A stretch of DNA of 64,000 bases from Pseudocercospora fijiensis CIRAD86 (GCF_000340215.1 NW_006921539.1:3989118-4053117), one strand, 5' to 3'. Shown: positions 25,700 to 38,560, numbered from the stretch's first letter. Notes: generated by a model from the letters alone, not told the origin. Program-made: numbers and translations.

Positions 25700-28600
25700 C
25701 CTTATACGGCGTAAGACTATCGACATTGTGCTAGCTATTATACGTACCTGTCTCGTAGGGGATATATATAGTAATAATTATAAAACTAAGGTTACTCTAG
25801 ACCTAGGAAATTCAGTTAGCGCCCTTATTAACTATCGCCTAGCTAAGTAATTAAACCTTCGACAATTGCCTAGGACTAACCTACTAACCCTTGCTTAGTT
25901 TAATAACGCTCGGCACTTAACCTATAGAGCTTACTATGTCTATATAGCCCTAAGAGATAACCTCGGCAATAAGCGCCTACTAAACTTTACTGCCTACGCG
26001 GTAGACATAGACAGCCTCCTATCCGATATTGTTATCGGCAACCCTATTCTTAAGTACTACGCTATAGCTATAGACTTAGGCGTTTAGAAGTAGCGATTTA
26101 GAATCGCTAGGAAAGAGGACATTAAATATATTAATATTAGCGAGTGCCCTAACGATATTAGGGTCCTATTTATTAGCAACCTAATACTAGCCTCCGCCTT
26201 AGCTAATCCTACTGCCGACCTACTCGGTAGTAATAACGACGAACCTATGCCTCCTAATAGTATAGACCCTAATTAGCTCGCTCGTATACCCTAGACTATT
26301 AGGGAGACCTATATCGAGGTGTTTAAACACTACTTAGCATCGACATTGCCTATGTTTAAAGAGACGGATTATAAGATTAATATTATAGAGGGCAAAGAGG
26401 TTCCTTTTAGACTACTCTATAACCTTAGTAAACGCGAGCTTACTATATTGCGTAAGTACCTAGAGGAAAACCTAGCTAATAGTCGTATTCGGTATAGTAA
26501 TAGCCCTACTAGTGTACCTATCCTATTCGTACTAAAGAAGGATAGTAGCCTACGTCTATATGTCGACTATCGTAGACTTAATGCTGTTACTATTAAAGAC
26601 CGCTATCCACTTCCGCTTATTAACGAGACCCTCGATCGCCTTTCTAGCGCTTACTTCTATACTATATTAGACATTAAGGATGCGTACTATCGTATCTGTA
26701 TTCGCAAGGGCGACGAATAGAAGACAGCCTTCCGTACTCGCTATAGCTATTTCGAGTACTTAGTTATACTATTCGGCTTAGCTAATGCCCCTATAACATT
26801 CTAGTCCTATATCAATCGGGCCCTTTTAGGCCTATTAGACTATCTCTATATAGTTTACTTAGATAACATCCTAGTTTATATATATTTACCTAATATTATA
26901 GAACACTAGGCTATAGTACGTAAGGTCCTCGACCGCCTACGAGCCTATAGACTGTATTGCAAGCCTTCTAAATGCACCTTCGCTGCTAAGGAGGTAGCCT
27001 TCCTTAGTTTTATCGTATTAACTAATAGTATTAAAGCTAATCCTAATCGGATTAAAACAATTACTAAATAGCCTGTTCCTACGTCTATTAAGGAGCTTTA
27101 ATCGTTCCTCGGCTTCGCTAATTTCTACCGCCGTTTTATTAAGGGCTATTCGAGGCATATAATGCTATTAACTAAGCTTACTAAGACTAAGGCAAACCCT
27201 TCTAGAGAGTTTAGGTAGACTAACAAAATACAAGCCGCTTTTAACGGTCTAAAGAAGCGATTTACTAAAGTCCCCTTATTATACTATTTCGTGCTAAGCA
27301 AACAGATCCGAATTGAGACTAACGCTTTATAGTTCGCTATATTAGCTATTATGTTATAGTAGGCTAATAATACCTACTAGCACCCGATTGCCTTCTTCTC
27401 GAGGAAGATAATTAATACTAAACGTCGCTATAAGACCTACGAGTAAGAGCTCCTAGCTATTGTCGAGGCCTTTAAGCATTAGAGGCACTACCTCGATAGG
27501 GCTTAATATACAATATAGGTCTATATAGACTATAACAACCTCTATAGCATTACTAAGGTTACTAGGGTTATAGGTCGATAGGCTAGATAGGCCGTCTACC
27601 TCGCCGGGTTCGATTTTAATATATTATACCGGCTAGGCGTAAGTAACCCTACCGATAGCCTATCGAGGCGACCTAATTACGATAGCGAGACCTAACACAT
27701 TAATTTATTGTTTCCAACCCTGTAGTATAAGATTGCTATAGCCCGTATTGTTAATAAGTAAACGTAGGATAAGCGGACCTCCGGACCCCGCGGCGGCAAC
27801 AAATACTATAGCGGAGTTGTCGTTCTTCTAGTGTACGTTAAAAAGGACGTAGATCGCTCGAGCTATAACGACTCGATTAAAGATATTGCTATCTATAGCG
27901 ACAGCACTATAGAAGAGGTTGCAGTTAATCCGGCTACTAGTACTATTAGATGTATATAATACGTACCTCGTTTAATAGCGAGGGTGCTATTAAATAACCT
28001 TGCAAATAGGGATAGTTAATCGTTTATAGATAAGCTATTACGTACTTAGTAGAGGGACGCCTTTGCTACTAAACGTATCGACAAGCTTATAAGTAGGCGA
28101 AAGACTCGATCTAGTAAGAGTAACTAGTCGATCGATAACAAAGGTTACTTAAAGTTTAAGGGCAGATACTATATCCCCGCTAAACAATCGATTAGATAGG
28201 AGCTTCTTAAGCGACACTATAATAGTAAGCTTGCCGGTTACTATAGTATAGAGAGGTCGCACGAGCTACTATCGCGTATATACTACTAGCTAAATAGTAA
28301 GCGGGATATAAAGGACTACGTAAACACGTATGCCGTATATTAACGAGTTAAAGCACTAAAGCACTTACTATTTAGCGAGTTGTCTTTACTCCCTATTCTA
28401 AAGAAGCCTTTTGTAGAGCTTATAATAGACTTTATTATAGGTCTTCCCCCTACTAAGCGAAGAGGAAGCAAAGACGTCTTTAACGCTATACTAGTCGTTA
28501 TAGACCGATTTACTAAGGGTGCCCGCTACATTCCTACTCGGAAGAATTAGACGGCTATTAATATAGCTAAAGTACTATAGAATAACATCTTCTATAGCTA

Positions 28601-29560
28601 TTAAGGGACCCCTAAGGGGATAGTCTCCGATAGGGGCTCGATATTTATATCGCACTATTAGAGCGAATTATGCCTGTAGCTAAGACTAAAGCATTGGCTG
28701 TTAATAGCCTTCTATCTATAGACCGACGGTTAAACAGAGAGGCAGAATGCTACGCTATAGTAGTACCTGCGTAGCTATATCGATAAGGACCCTAATAGAT
28801 AGGTTAACCTCTTACAACTAGCTAAATTCGTATATAATAATAGTGTCTACTTATTAACTAAGGTTTTACTATACATAGCTATAATAGGTTAGAACGCTGC
28901 TATACTATAAGACCCCCTATCGCTCGAGGCCGAGCGTAAGGAAAGGGAAGCGCGTTAAGTACCTAAAATACTAGCGGCTATTAAGAGGGTTTAGAAGATA
29001 CGAGAAATCTATACTAAGATAGCCGAGAAGTTAATAAAGGCTTAAGAGTACTAAAAGACCTACTACGATAAGCACTATACGCTAATAACCTTCAAACAAG
29101 GCGATATAGTTATGCTAAATACTAAGAACCTCCGCATCCGCAAACACCTATTACCTAATAGCAAAACACGCCCTAAACTAGTACTACGGTTTATTAGCCC
29201 CTTCCGAATCCGAGAACCGAAGGGCAATAGCTAGGCCTACTAGCTATAGCTTCTACCCTATTATACTATCTATAATACCTTCTATATATCCCTCCTTAAG
29301 CTATACTACTAGCGTAAAGGCGATAAAGCGCCTGCCGAGTTAGAAGAAGTCTTAGCTAATAGTAAAGAACTATAGTCTATAGAACGTATCCTAGATTATC
29401 GGACTAGGCAAGGCAAGAAGGAGTACCTCCTAAGATAGTAAGGCTATTTACCTAAATAGGACTCGTAGGAGGCTAAAGATTCCTTTAAGGATATAGCTAA
29501 GTTGTTAGATAAGTATTAGACTAGCGTAAAGAATAAGAAGAAGGCTAAAAGCTTATAATG
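25700..29560 (+). pseudogene. Element D pol remnant with C-terminal chromodomain
   Basis: Domains in order: protease relic (about 25795-26085; LDLGNS, IGNPIL), RT (about 26319-26990; [20 protein letters not shown], open from 26319 to 26720), RNase H (about 27290-27500), tether (NPTDSLSRRPN, about 27650), integrase (about 28195-28900; zinc-binding part, then IDFIIGLPPTKRRG and VIDRFTKGARYIP), and a chromodomain (about 29370-29520; SIERILDYRTRQGKKEYLLR). The RT catalytic motif reads YLDN (about 26859), where the sister copy A keeps YLDD: a G-to-A change at TpG, as RIP makes. A chromodomain is known to steer such integrases to histone-marked heterochromatin, which fits its landing in an existing repeat. 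Confidence 0.8.
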
Positions 29561-30794
29561 TTACTATTAAGGCCTAGGATTAATGCTACCCCTAGGGTGC
29601 TATTAGCTAACTAATTAGAGGCAAGCAGTTGTTAGCAACAAAGGACAATAAGACTATACTACTATAGAATCTACCTCTTTACTAGCGCACCCTGCGAGAC
29701 CCTTCTCTTAGCGCCCCCTTTTATTCCTTTATTCTATCGAGGCCCTAAGGCCTAAGCGATCGACAAGGGCGATACGCGCGCGCGCGTACAAATAATAGTA
29801 ATAAAGATAATAGCGTCGCGCTACGAGCTAGCGAGGGACGGCGCGGCCGGAGCGGCTATATTAGTAATAGTGTTACGGAGTGTATTACTGTTTAAGAAAG
29901 GAAGGACATAGCTATATTAGTAACGGTATTGCCGAGTTATTATTAGTTAAAGAAGGAAATTAGAAGAAGGTAAAGTTAGCGCTAAGACGACTAGCGCCGC
30001 TATTATTAATATTACTTACTATTATTACTGCACCTACGGATATAACCTTACCTATACTACGAGCCTAAGGCACCTTTAATTAAAACTTTAATTAAAACTT
30101 TAAGCCGCCTAAAAGATTAAGCGACTAATAGACTAACTAAGGGCAAAACTATAGAGCTAAGCTAGCCGGGGTCGATCTTGCGGATAATAGGTTACTCCTC
30201 GATCTATCTAACCCTTTAAGCGAGGCGAACCTCTACTACTACACTTATAATAGCCTTTACCTATAGAAACTAGACGAGCTATGTTTTTTAAAAGATAAGA
30301 TAAGATTAATAATTAAAGGCTACTAAACCTAACTAATTAGGGCTAGTAAAACTACGATAGTAAATAATAGTCCTCGTAATAATAAGAACAACCCTCGGAA
30401 CGGATAAACCCTTAGAGCGGACATTTCTAGGTCTTTTAAGAGTAGACGCAAAGAACTTAGTACGATATTACTTAGAGCGGAGGCAGGGCTATAATACCTC
30501 GTACGTCTACCTATTATAGTAGGGAAGACGCGCTCGTATTATAATTAGTCGAAGGCCCTTAATTCTTATAGATACATATTACTTTATAGTTTATTATATA
30601 TAGGGATAGCGTAGTTAGAGTTAGACATTGTGCTATATTAGAGGTAAGGTTTGATATAGTTATATAATCGGTAGTTATGCGTTTAATTTAGCGCGGACTA
30701 AGCGGCTTATTAGACCTGCTAAGTTAGTAGCGATAGAGGTTAAGACTAGAACAAAGACCGGCTACGAGGGCGCGGCCTTTAGAAGGGAAGCGTA

Positions 30795-30991
30795 TATTAG
30801 GACTAAAGAGGTTATACGTGATTAGTATGTAACCGGGCTCGAGTAAAGCTAAGATCTTAATGCCTTAGGCAGGGCTTAGCGCTTAGCAATAGGCTAACTT
30901 GCCTACCTTCCTCCCTCTCCTCCTAGCTCCTTATCGAATACTACTCGTACCTACTACTACCCTATCTAGCTACTAACATACCCTTCTTATA
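30795..30991 (+). repeat. Element D 3' LTR (197 bp)
   Basis: Preceded by the purine tract AGAAGGGAAGCG (30781-30792). It pairs with 23867-24063. Confidence 0.92.
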
Positions 30992-31285
30992 AGTACTTCG
31001 GTACTAATAGCTTTAACGTATACGGAGGAGATTTCGAGAGCCGACTAGCAGATAAGGTTATTGCTAGTAAGGATTATAGCGCGTTAAAGCAATAGTAAGT
31101 CTATATAGTGTTGCTTAGGAGGTTGTTTTTATATAATTATGTTATCTAGGATTAATGCTATTTTAGGGGTATTATTACGGAGTTCTGAAAATGGCCTTAG
31201 CTAAGAGCGCTAAGGATGTATACCTGTTTGTTTTAAGCGCGTATAATATAAAACGTATCTAGTTAGACACGAAGAAAGGGAGGGA

Positions 31286-31564
31286 TATTAGCTAGTAACC
31301 GGCCCTACACCTATAGGCTAGTTATAAGCCTATATAAGAGGCCTCCTTCTATAGAGTAGACAGATTATTAACCTCGTATAGCACATTGTTTATATTACAC
31401 TTCTATAATGCCTATATTATAGAGCTCTAGTTATTAGCCTAAGCAACCGTCTTGTTATCCTATTATACTAAACATAGCTGCCTATATTGCTATAGGTTAT
31501 ATTACCCTCGGTAGCCTATACTATTACTACTAGTAGTAGTAGTAGTATTAGTTTCCGTCCTTTA
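31286..31564 (+). repeat. Element C 3' LTR (279 bp)
   Basis: Pairs with 12169-12447. It differs mainly by C/T and G/A transitions, as expected of RIP. Confidence 0.9.
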
Positions 31565-31724
31565 GCAGGTAATCGATTAACGCGTTATAGCGCGCTTATT
31601 AATACTCGGTGCGCGTTTACTATAGTAGTGTAGTCTTATTGTCCTTATTACTAACAATTGCTTGCCTCTAATTAGTTAGCTAATAGCACCCCGGAGGTAG
31701 TATTATTCCTAGGCGGCATTATAG

Positions 31725-34700
31725 GCCCTTAGCCTTCTTCTTGTTCTTTATACTAGTCTAATACTTATCTAACAACTTAGTTATATCTTTAAAAGAGTCT
31801 TTAGCCTCCTATAAGTCCTATTTAGGCGAATAGCCTTGCTATCTTAATAGGTACTCCTTCTTACCTTTCCTAGTCCGATGCTATAGGATGCGTTCTATAG
31901 ACTATAGCTCTTTACTATCGGCTAAGACTTCTTCTAACTTAGTAGGCGCTTTATCGCCTTCGCGCTAGTAGTATAGTTTAAGGAGGGATATATAGAAGGT
32001 GTTATAGATAGTATAATAGGGTAGAAGCTATAACTAATAGGCCTATACGGAAGAGCCCTTAACTTCTCGAATGCGGAATAGGCTAATATATCTCGGTGCG
32101 AGCTTAGGTCTTATTTTGCTATTAGGTAATAGGTGTTTGCGGATACGGAGGTTCTTAGTACTTAGTATAACTATATCGCCTTGCTTAAAAGTTATTAGCG
32201 TATAGTGTTTGTTATAGTAGGCCTTCTAATATGCCTAGGCCTTTGCTAGTTTGTTAGCTAACTTAGCGTAAATTTCCCGCATCTTTTAAACCCTCTTAAT
32301 AGCCGCTAGTGTCTTAGGTGTTAATACTTAACGCGCTTCCCTTTCCTTACGCTCGGCCTCGAGCGGTAGGGGGTCTTATAGTATAGTAGCGTTCTAGCCT
32401 ATTATAGCTATATATAGTAATACCTTAGTAGATAAGTAGACACTATTATTATATACAAATTTAGCTAGTTATAGGAGGTTAACCTAGTCGTTAGGGTTCT
32501 CGTTAATATAACTGCGTAGATACTGCTATAGGGTAGCATTCTGCCTCTTTGTTTAACCGTTAGTCTATAGATAGAAGGCTATTAATAGCCGATGCTTTAG
32601 TCTTAGCTATAAGCAAATCTCGCTCTAATAGTAAGATATTAGTGTCGATCTACGATTAGATACTATCCCCTTAGGGGTTCCCTAATAGGTATAGAAGACG
32701 TTGCTCTATAGCGCTTCTGCTATATTAATAGCAGTCTAGTCTTTCCGCGCCGGGATATATCGAGCGCCTTTAGTAAATCGATCTACTATAATAAGGATAG
32801 CATTATATATATCCTTGCTGCCTCTACGCTTAGTAGGAGGAAGGCCTATAATAAAATCTATTATAAGTTCTACGAATAGCTTCCTAGGAACAGGAAGTAA
32901 AAACAACTCGCTAAATAGTAAGTGCTTTAGTACTTTAACTCGCTAGCATACTGCGTAGGTCTGTATATATTCTTTTATATGCCGCTTACTATTTAGCTAG
33001 TAGTATATACGCGATAGTAGCTCGTACGACCTCTCTATACTATAGTAACTAGCGAGCTTACTATTATAGTGCCTCTTTAAAAGCTCTTGTCTAATCGATT
33101 GTTTAGCGGGAATATAATATCTACCTTTAAACTTTAAGTAACCTTTGTCGTCGATCGACTAATTGTTATTACTCTTGCTAGATCGAGTCGCCCGCCTACT
33201 TACAAGCCTATTAATACGCTCGATAGCAAAGGCGTCCCTCTGCTAAGTACGTAATAGCTTATCTATAAACGATTAACTATCCCTATTTGCAAGGTTATTT
33301 AATAGCACCCTCGCTGTCGAACGAGGTACGTATTATATGTATCTAATAGCACTAGTAGCCGGAACTACTATAACCTCTTCTAAAGTGCTATCGCTATATA
33401 GGCTATTACTATAGATAGCAATGTCTTTAATCGAGTTATTATAGCTCGAGCGATCTACGTCCTTTCTAACGCGTACTAGAAGAACGACAACTCCGCTATA
33501 GTATTTGTTACCGCCGCGGGGTCCGGAAGTCCGCTTATTCTACGCTTGCTTATTAATAATACGGGCTATAGCAATCTTATACTATAGGGTTAGAAACAAT
33601 AAATTAATAGATTGCTAAGTCTCGCTATCGTAATTAGGCCGCCTCGATAGGCTATTAGTAGGGTTGCTTACGCCTAGCCGATATAATATATTAAAATCGA
33701 ACCCGGCGAGGTAGACGGCCTATCTAGCCTATCGACCTATAACCCTTATAACCTTCGTAATTCTATAGAGGTTGTTATAGTCCGTATAGACCTAAATTGT
33801 ATACTAAGTACTATCGAGATAGTAGCGCTAATACTTAAAGGCTTCTACGATTGCTAAGAGCTCTTACTCGTAGGTCTTATATCGACGTTCTATATCGATT
33901 ATCTTTTGTAAAAAGAAGGCAATTAGGTGCTAGTAATAGTTATTATCTAATTGCTATAATATAATAGCCGATATAGCGAACTGTAAAGCGTTAGTCTTAA
34001 TTCGGATCTACTTACTTAGTACGAAATAGTATAATAAGGGGACTTTAGTAAATCGTCTCTTTAGACCGTTAAAAGCGGCTTGTATCTTATTAGTCTATCT
34101 AAACTCTCTAGATAGATTAGCCTTAGTTTTAGTAAGTTCAGTTAGTAGCATTACATACCTCGAATAACTCTTAGTAAACCGACGGTAGAAGTTAGCAAAA
34201 CCTAGGAATAATTAAAGCTCCTTAATAGACGTAGGAATAGGCTATTTAGTAATTGTTTTAATCCGGTTAGGATTAGCCTTAACACCCTCGGTTGAAATAA
34301 GGAAGCTAAGGAATAATACCTCTTTAGTAGTAAAGGTACATTTAGAAGGTTTGTAATATAGTCTATAGGCTCGTAGGCGGTCGAGGACCTTACGTACTAC
34401 GGCCTAGTGTTCTGCAATATTAGGTAAATATATATAAACTAGGATGTTATCTAGGTAAACTATATAGAGATAGTCTAATAGGCCCGAAAGGGCCCGATTA
34501 ATATAGGACTAGAATTTTGTAGGGGCATTAGCTAAGCCGAATAGTATAACTAAGTACTCGAAATAGCTATAGCGAGTACGGAAGGCCGTCTTCTATTCGT
34601 CGCCCTTGCGAATACAGATACGATAGTACGCATCCTTAATGTCTAGTATAGTATAGAAGTAGGCCCTAGAAAGGCGATCGAGGGTCTTATTAATAAGAGG

Positions 34701-35640
34701 GAGTAGATAGCGGTCTTTAATAGTAATAGTATTAAGCCTACAATAGTCGATATATAGGCGTAGGCTACTATCCTTCTTTAGTACGAATAGGATAGGGGCG
34801 CTAGTAGGGCTATTACTATACCGTATCCGGCTATTAGCTAGGTTTTCCTCTAGATACTTACGCAACATAGTAAGCTCTCGTTTACTAAGGTTGTAAAGGG
34901 AACTAAAGGGAACCTCCTTGCCCTCTATAATGTTAATCTTATAATCCGTCTCTTTAAACATAGGCAATGTCGATGCTAAGTAGTATTTAAACATATTAAT
35001 ATAGGTCTCTCGAATAGGTTCTAGTATACGCTTAAGCTATTTAGGGTCTATACTATTAGGGGGCACAGGTTTATCGTTATTACTACCGAGTAGGTCGGCA
35101 GTTAGATTAGCTAAGGCGGGGGTTAGGTTGCTAATAAATAGGACCCTAATATTATTAGGACACTCGCTAATATCGATATATTTAATGTCCTCTCTCCTAG
35201 CGATTCTAAATCGCTATTGTTAACTGCCTAAGTCTATAACTATAGTATAGTGCTTAAGAATAGGGTTGCTAATAACAATAGTAGCTCCCCTATATAGGTT
35301 GTCTATATCTACTACGTAGGCAGTAAAGTCTAGTAGGCGTTTATTTCCGAGGTCGTCCTTTAGAACTATAGGAATATAGTAGGCCCTATAGGTCAAGTGC
35401 CGAGCGTTATTAAACCAAGCAAGGGTTAGTATATTAGTTCTAGGCAATTATCGGAGGTCTAATTGCTTAGCTAGGCGATAGCTAATAAGGGCACTAACTA
35501 AATTTCCTAGATCTAGTATAACCTTAGTCTTATAGTTGTCTCTATATATATCCTATATAAGACAGGTACGTATAATAGCTAGCACAATGTCGATAGTTTT
35601 ACGCCGTATAAGGCTAACAGTTAGTGCGGCGCTTACTCTT
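31725..35640 (-). pseudogene. Element B pol remnant
   Basis: Minus-strand colinear match to the element D pol. The RT segment at 34994-34593 is open ([34 protein letters not shown]). The protease region at 35447-35220 is open (NARHLTYRAYYIPIVLKDD). The RT catalytic motif near 34430-34470 reads YLDN, as in element D. Integrase lies at about 33130-32400 and the chromodomain at about 31930-31760. It is interrupted by TAG/TAA stops. Confidence 0.75.
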
Positions 35641-36556
35641 TTTTCGAAGGTTAGCCTATAGGGGTAGCGTTAGCGGCTAAGAGGTGCTTTCGGTACTTAG
35701 CGGTAGTACGGTCGATTTAGGCCTAGTCCTTAGGTTTGTCGTATTAGCCTAGCAGATAGCTAGTACTATTACAATTAAAGCACTTTAATCTAGTTAGGGG
35801 GTTGCTATAGCCGCTATTGCTACTATTATTAGTTAAGCGATTAGTACTATAGGGATACGAGCCCCTTCTACGGCCCCTATCGCGGCCCCCTCTATATAGC
35901 CGCTAGCTACGGCCTCTTCTACGGTCGTTACTGTTTCTATTGTTAGCATTGTTATTATAGTAGGAACCTTAGCTTCCCCCGCGGCTACTACGGTTGCTAT
36001 AGTTAGTACTAGTTAGTCGGATCCTCGATTCTAGTCTTTATTAGAGTTAAATAGCTCGTTTAGCTATTTCTACCTCGACTATAAATTAAATACGTATTAG
36101 GTTAGCCTGTTCAAATATACGGCGGCGGTCTAATTCGAGAATAAGCTCCTACCTAAGCTTAGGGCGTATTTTAGAGATCTATATAGAATTAGTCTTAGCC
36201 GGAAGGTTATCCTTAAGGGTCTTTAAATAGGCCTTAAATAAGCGAGCCGATTAATTAGTCTTCTATTTAGCTCGAAGATACAGGTCCTAAGCATATTGTT
36301 GCCTTAGTATAGGGTTTCTAAGGGTGTCTAGTATAATAGTTTTGTAGGTCTGCTACTAAACAGTAGTCTAGTTATTAAGGGAGTCGAAATAGTTATCCTA
36401 TATACGCTTTAGGTCGCTATTAATGTACTATATAGCGTAGATAACTAATAAATAGTCGTCTAGAAGAGCCCTCGGTACATTTCGTTAGTTAAGCTTATAA
36501 TTACGTATATAGTTATTATATTGCTTGCGACTAGAGCCGTTAAACACGGTATAGTC
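35641..36556 (-). pseudogene. Element B gag remnant, C-terminal part, cut by hAT element E
   Basis: Minus strand. It covers the zinc-knuckle relic (about 35790-35730), the Arg/Gly-rich segment (about 36000-35850) and capsid. It stops at the E insertion and continues at 46505-46610 and 53514-54000 on the far sides of E and F. Confidence 0.7.
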
Positions 36557-36576
36557 TAGACCCCGTAGTAGTTCGG
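36557..36576. repeat. Element E left terminal inverted repeat
   Basis: TAGACCCCGTAGTAGTTCGG. It pairs with the reverse complement of 46485-46504, with 18 of 20 identical. The outermost T is probably C before RIP (CAGACCCC, typical of hAT ends). Confidence 0.88.
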
Positions 36577-36700
36577 TTTCCGAACTACCAAACGTATATG
36601 GTTTAGTTTCTTAGCGGCGAACTAGCTCCCTAGTTCCGGTTTGGTTTTTTCGAACTATATAGATTCCTAGTTTGAACTAGAGACTGTATTAGTTTTACTA

Positions 36701-37010
36701 TAAGGACACTCTTATTCGACTGCCGGCTACGATTACCGGCTATAATAGTAACTCTGTTACATTTACTATACTCTTTTGCCGTTGCTAGGGCGTAGTTGCC
36801 GTTGCTAGGGCGTAGTTGCCGTTGCTAGGGCGTGTTTTTGCTACAAGGACACTCTTATTCGACTGCCGGCTACGATTGCCGGCTATAGTAGTTACTAGGT
36901 TGTATTTACTACGCTTTATTACCGTTGCTAGGGCGTGGTTGCCGTTGCTAGGGCGTAGTTGCCGTTACTAGGGCGTAGTTGCTATTGCCGGGGCGTAGTT
37001 GCCGTAGTTG
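36701..37010. repeat. Left subterminal repeat array of element E
   Basis: Two copies, offset by about 143 bp, of a block starting AAGGACACTCTTATTCGACT. Each contains GCCGGCTACGATT(A/G)CCGGCTAT and then several copies of a 20-bp unit GTTGCCGTTGCTAGGGCGTA (clusters at about 36776-36834 and 36919-37005). Subterminal arrays of this kind are known transposase-binding regions in hAT elements; that role here is inference. Confidence 0.75.
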
Positions 37011-37149
37011 CGAAAGCTTACCTATATAACGTTACGTAGGCGGTAACAATTAGGGCTTCGCGATATTCTTATACTTTTAACTTCTTCCTCTATACCTATA
37101 CCGATAATAACTACTATACGCTACGCCCCCGCCCTATTCCCTTATAATA

Positions 37150-38560
37150 GCAAGAGAGAAGCGCGCCGCGCGCTAAACAGAAGATAGAACTAAAGACCGC
37201 GAGTTTGTTTTACCTAAGCGTCTAACTAAAAAGCGCAAGACTAAAGAGGAGTACTCTACGAAGAAGAATTCCGTACGAGACCGCGAGAGAAAGGATAAGA
37301 TAGATAAGGATAAAAGAGCTAAGGATAAGAGAAGAAAGGCGCGGAATAAGGCATTCTATCGATAGCTAGCGCCTATAGAAAAAAGTAAAGGTTAGAATAA
37401 GAAGACAACCTAAGAGAAGGCTAAGAGGAGGAAAGAATTGCGGCTAGTTTTCGAGCGTGAAGTTCTAGCAGCGTAAGTTAATCTAGCTAGCGGCCGTAGC
37501 TAGCAGCTGTAGCCGGCAGCCGTAGCCGGCAGCTGTAGCCGGTATATTTTTCTTTAATACATTAACTAATAGCATTTAGACCTATAGCCGCTACCTCTAT
37601 CGATACGACCGATAGTAACGGAGATGTTTAGATAGCCGAGAACAACAATACTAGAGTTTAGGATACCGCGATAGAGCTTAATACTACGAATAAAGGAACT
37701 AAAAAAAGCGAGGAGATACTATACGTCGATCTAGTAACAGGTATAGTCTTAGGGCCTAACGCTATAGACGATAAGCGCTAGGAGTAGATCGAGTATAGTT
37801 AAAGAGACGAGATACTAGTAAAGGGCTAAGGCATAAGTCCTATCAATCTAGAAAATTATAGTTAAAGCTACTACGAAAAGCTAGCAAGGATTAGAATCGA
37901 GACTAGTCGTCTTTATATCCTCGATATAGAGTAGAAGTTTCTTTATTAGTATTAGAGCGAAGCCTTTGCATCTATAAAGGCAAAGTAGCTTACGATTAAT
38001 GCGATCGGGGCTAGGTATCTAGGGATGGCAGAAGTGTTACTATAGGAGGAAGGGGTATAGGTAATTATTCTATACTCGGCATATATAGCCGGCGTTCGTA
38101 GCCGGCAGATACTAATAGTTAAATAGAAAGCGTTTCTCGAAGGCAGAGTGCTACTACTATATAAAATCTTTACTAAGGTAGAGAGGGCTTGTATCCGGAA
38201 TCTAAGCTACTAGTAGGATAGGTTAGCGTTAGAATTCTCTAAATCTCTATATAAGCCTCCGAAGGATTACCTATTTTAGCGATACGGCTTTATCTTGACT
38301 ACTCCGCAGGTACCCGAAGAAGCTCGAGCGCTCTTTAAGGTCTTTACTAAGAAGCGGAAGGAGTTCGAGGATTAGGATTAGTTAATAGAGCTGTTAATTA
38401 GTCTTAGGTTTCGTAGTCAGACTCGGCCTAAGCATTTGCTTGTCGAGTGTCTTATACCGAAAGAGGATAGATTAAGACTAAAAACGAGCTTAGATTCGTT
38501 AGGTATAGTAGCTCGGTTCCGTTAGTAAGAGAGAGCCGCCGTATAGAAGGCAAAATTCAG
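37150..38560 (+). pseudogene. Element E basic ORF of unknown function (3 exons)
   Basis: A lysine/arginine-rich N-terminal part (about 37155-37472; RERKDKIDKDKRAKDKRRKA) is followed by an acidic-to-neutral region and a C-terminal charged part near 38330-38500. Two likely introns are visible: 37473-37572 (GTAAGT...TTAACTAATAG) and about 38061-38126 (GTAATT...TTAAATAG). Both hold GTAGCCGGC repeats. The frame contains many TAG/TAA and I am unsure of the exact frame at the first junction. I recognise no domain. It ends in a degenerate tandem repeat (GTAGTTAGG/GTAGCTAGG units, 38560-38665). Confidence 0.45.

Larger units (their letters stand above)
23867..30991 (+). mobile_element. Element D: A-family Gypsy chromovirus inserted in element C
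   Basis: LTRs of 197 bp at 23867-24063 and 30795-30991 are reverse complements of the A/B LTRs. AGTAC flanks both sides (23862-23866, 30992-30996). It is uninterrupted, 7125 bp, and therefore the best template for the family: gag, protease, RT, RNase H, integrase, chromodomain, then a 1.2-kb 3' region. It inserted after C, so it is among the youngest events in the stack, yet it is fully RIP-mutated. Confidence 0.92.
21231..31095 (+). pseudogene. Element C extra ORF (unrecognised, about 0.9 kb codons), interrupted by element D
   Basis: The coding parts are 21231-23866 and 30997-31095; element D separates them. From ATG 21231 a frame runs with only TAG/TAA stops and moves frame twice. The second shift is explained by a 58-nt intron (23468-23525, GTATAC...TTAACCTAG, phase 1). 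The first may be a 55-nt intron (about 21468-21522). Across element D the frame continues in register (KGQY|FGTNSFNVYGGDFESRL) and ends at TAG TAA. The product would be about 870-900 residues: a Ser-rich start, a long charged, helix-prone middle, and a hydrophobic stretch near 23640-23700 (FVLFAFPTAILVEGLGY). I recognise no domain. It could be a captured host gene, an env-position accessory gene, or a separate old insertion. Function unknown. Confidence 0.55.
12169..31564 (+). mobile_element. Element C: large Gypsy-type LTR retrotransposon with an extra ORF, inserted in B
   Basis: The 279-bp LTRs at 12169-12447 and 31286-31564 are almost identical. The flanking duplication is GCAG at 12165-12168 and 31565-31568; it can be read as 5 bp (AGCAG) if the terminal A of the LTR is shared. 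A purine tract GAAGAAAGGGAGGGA at 31271-31285 directly precedes the right LTR, which fixes plus-strand orientation. Removing nested element D leaves about 12.3 kb, long for a fungal Gypsy. It holds gag-pol (about 13255-20100), a roughly 1.1-kb non-coding spacer with CT-rich end, then a second long frame from 21231. RIP stops are throughout. Confidence 0.85.

Noticed and set aside
36776..37005. CRISPR-like spaced repeats
   Set aside because: The 20-bp units are contiguous and degenerate, without unique spacers, in a eukaryotic transposon end.
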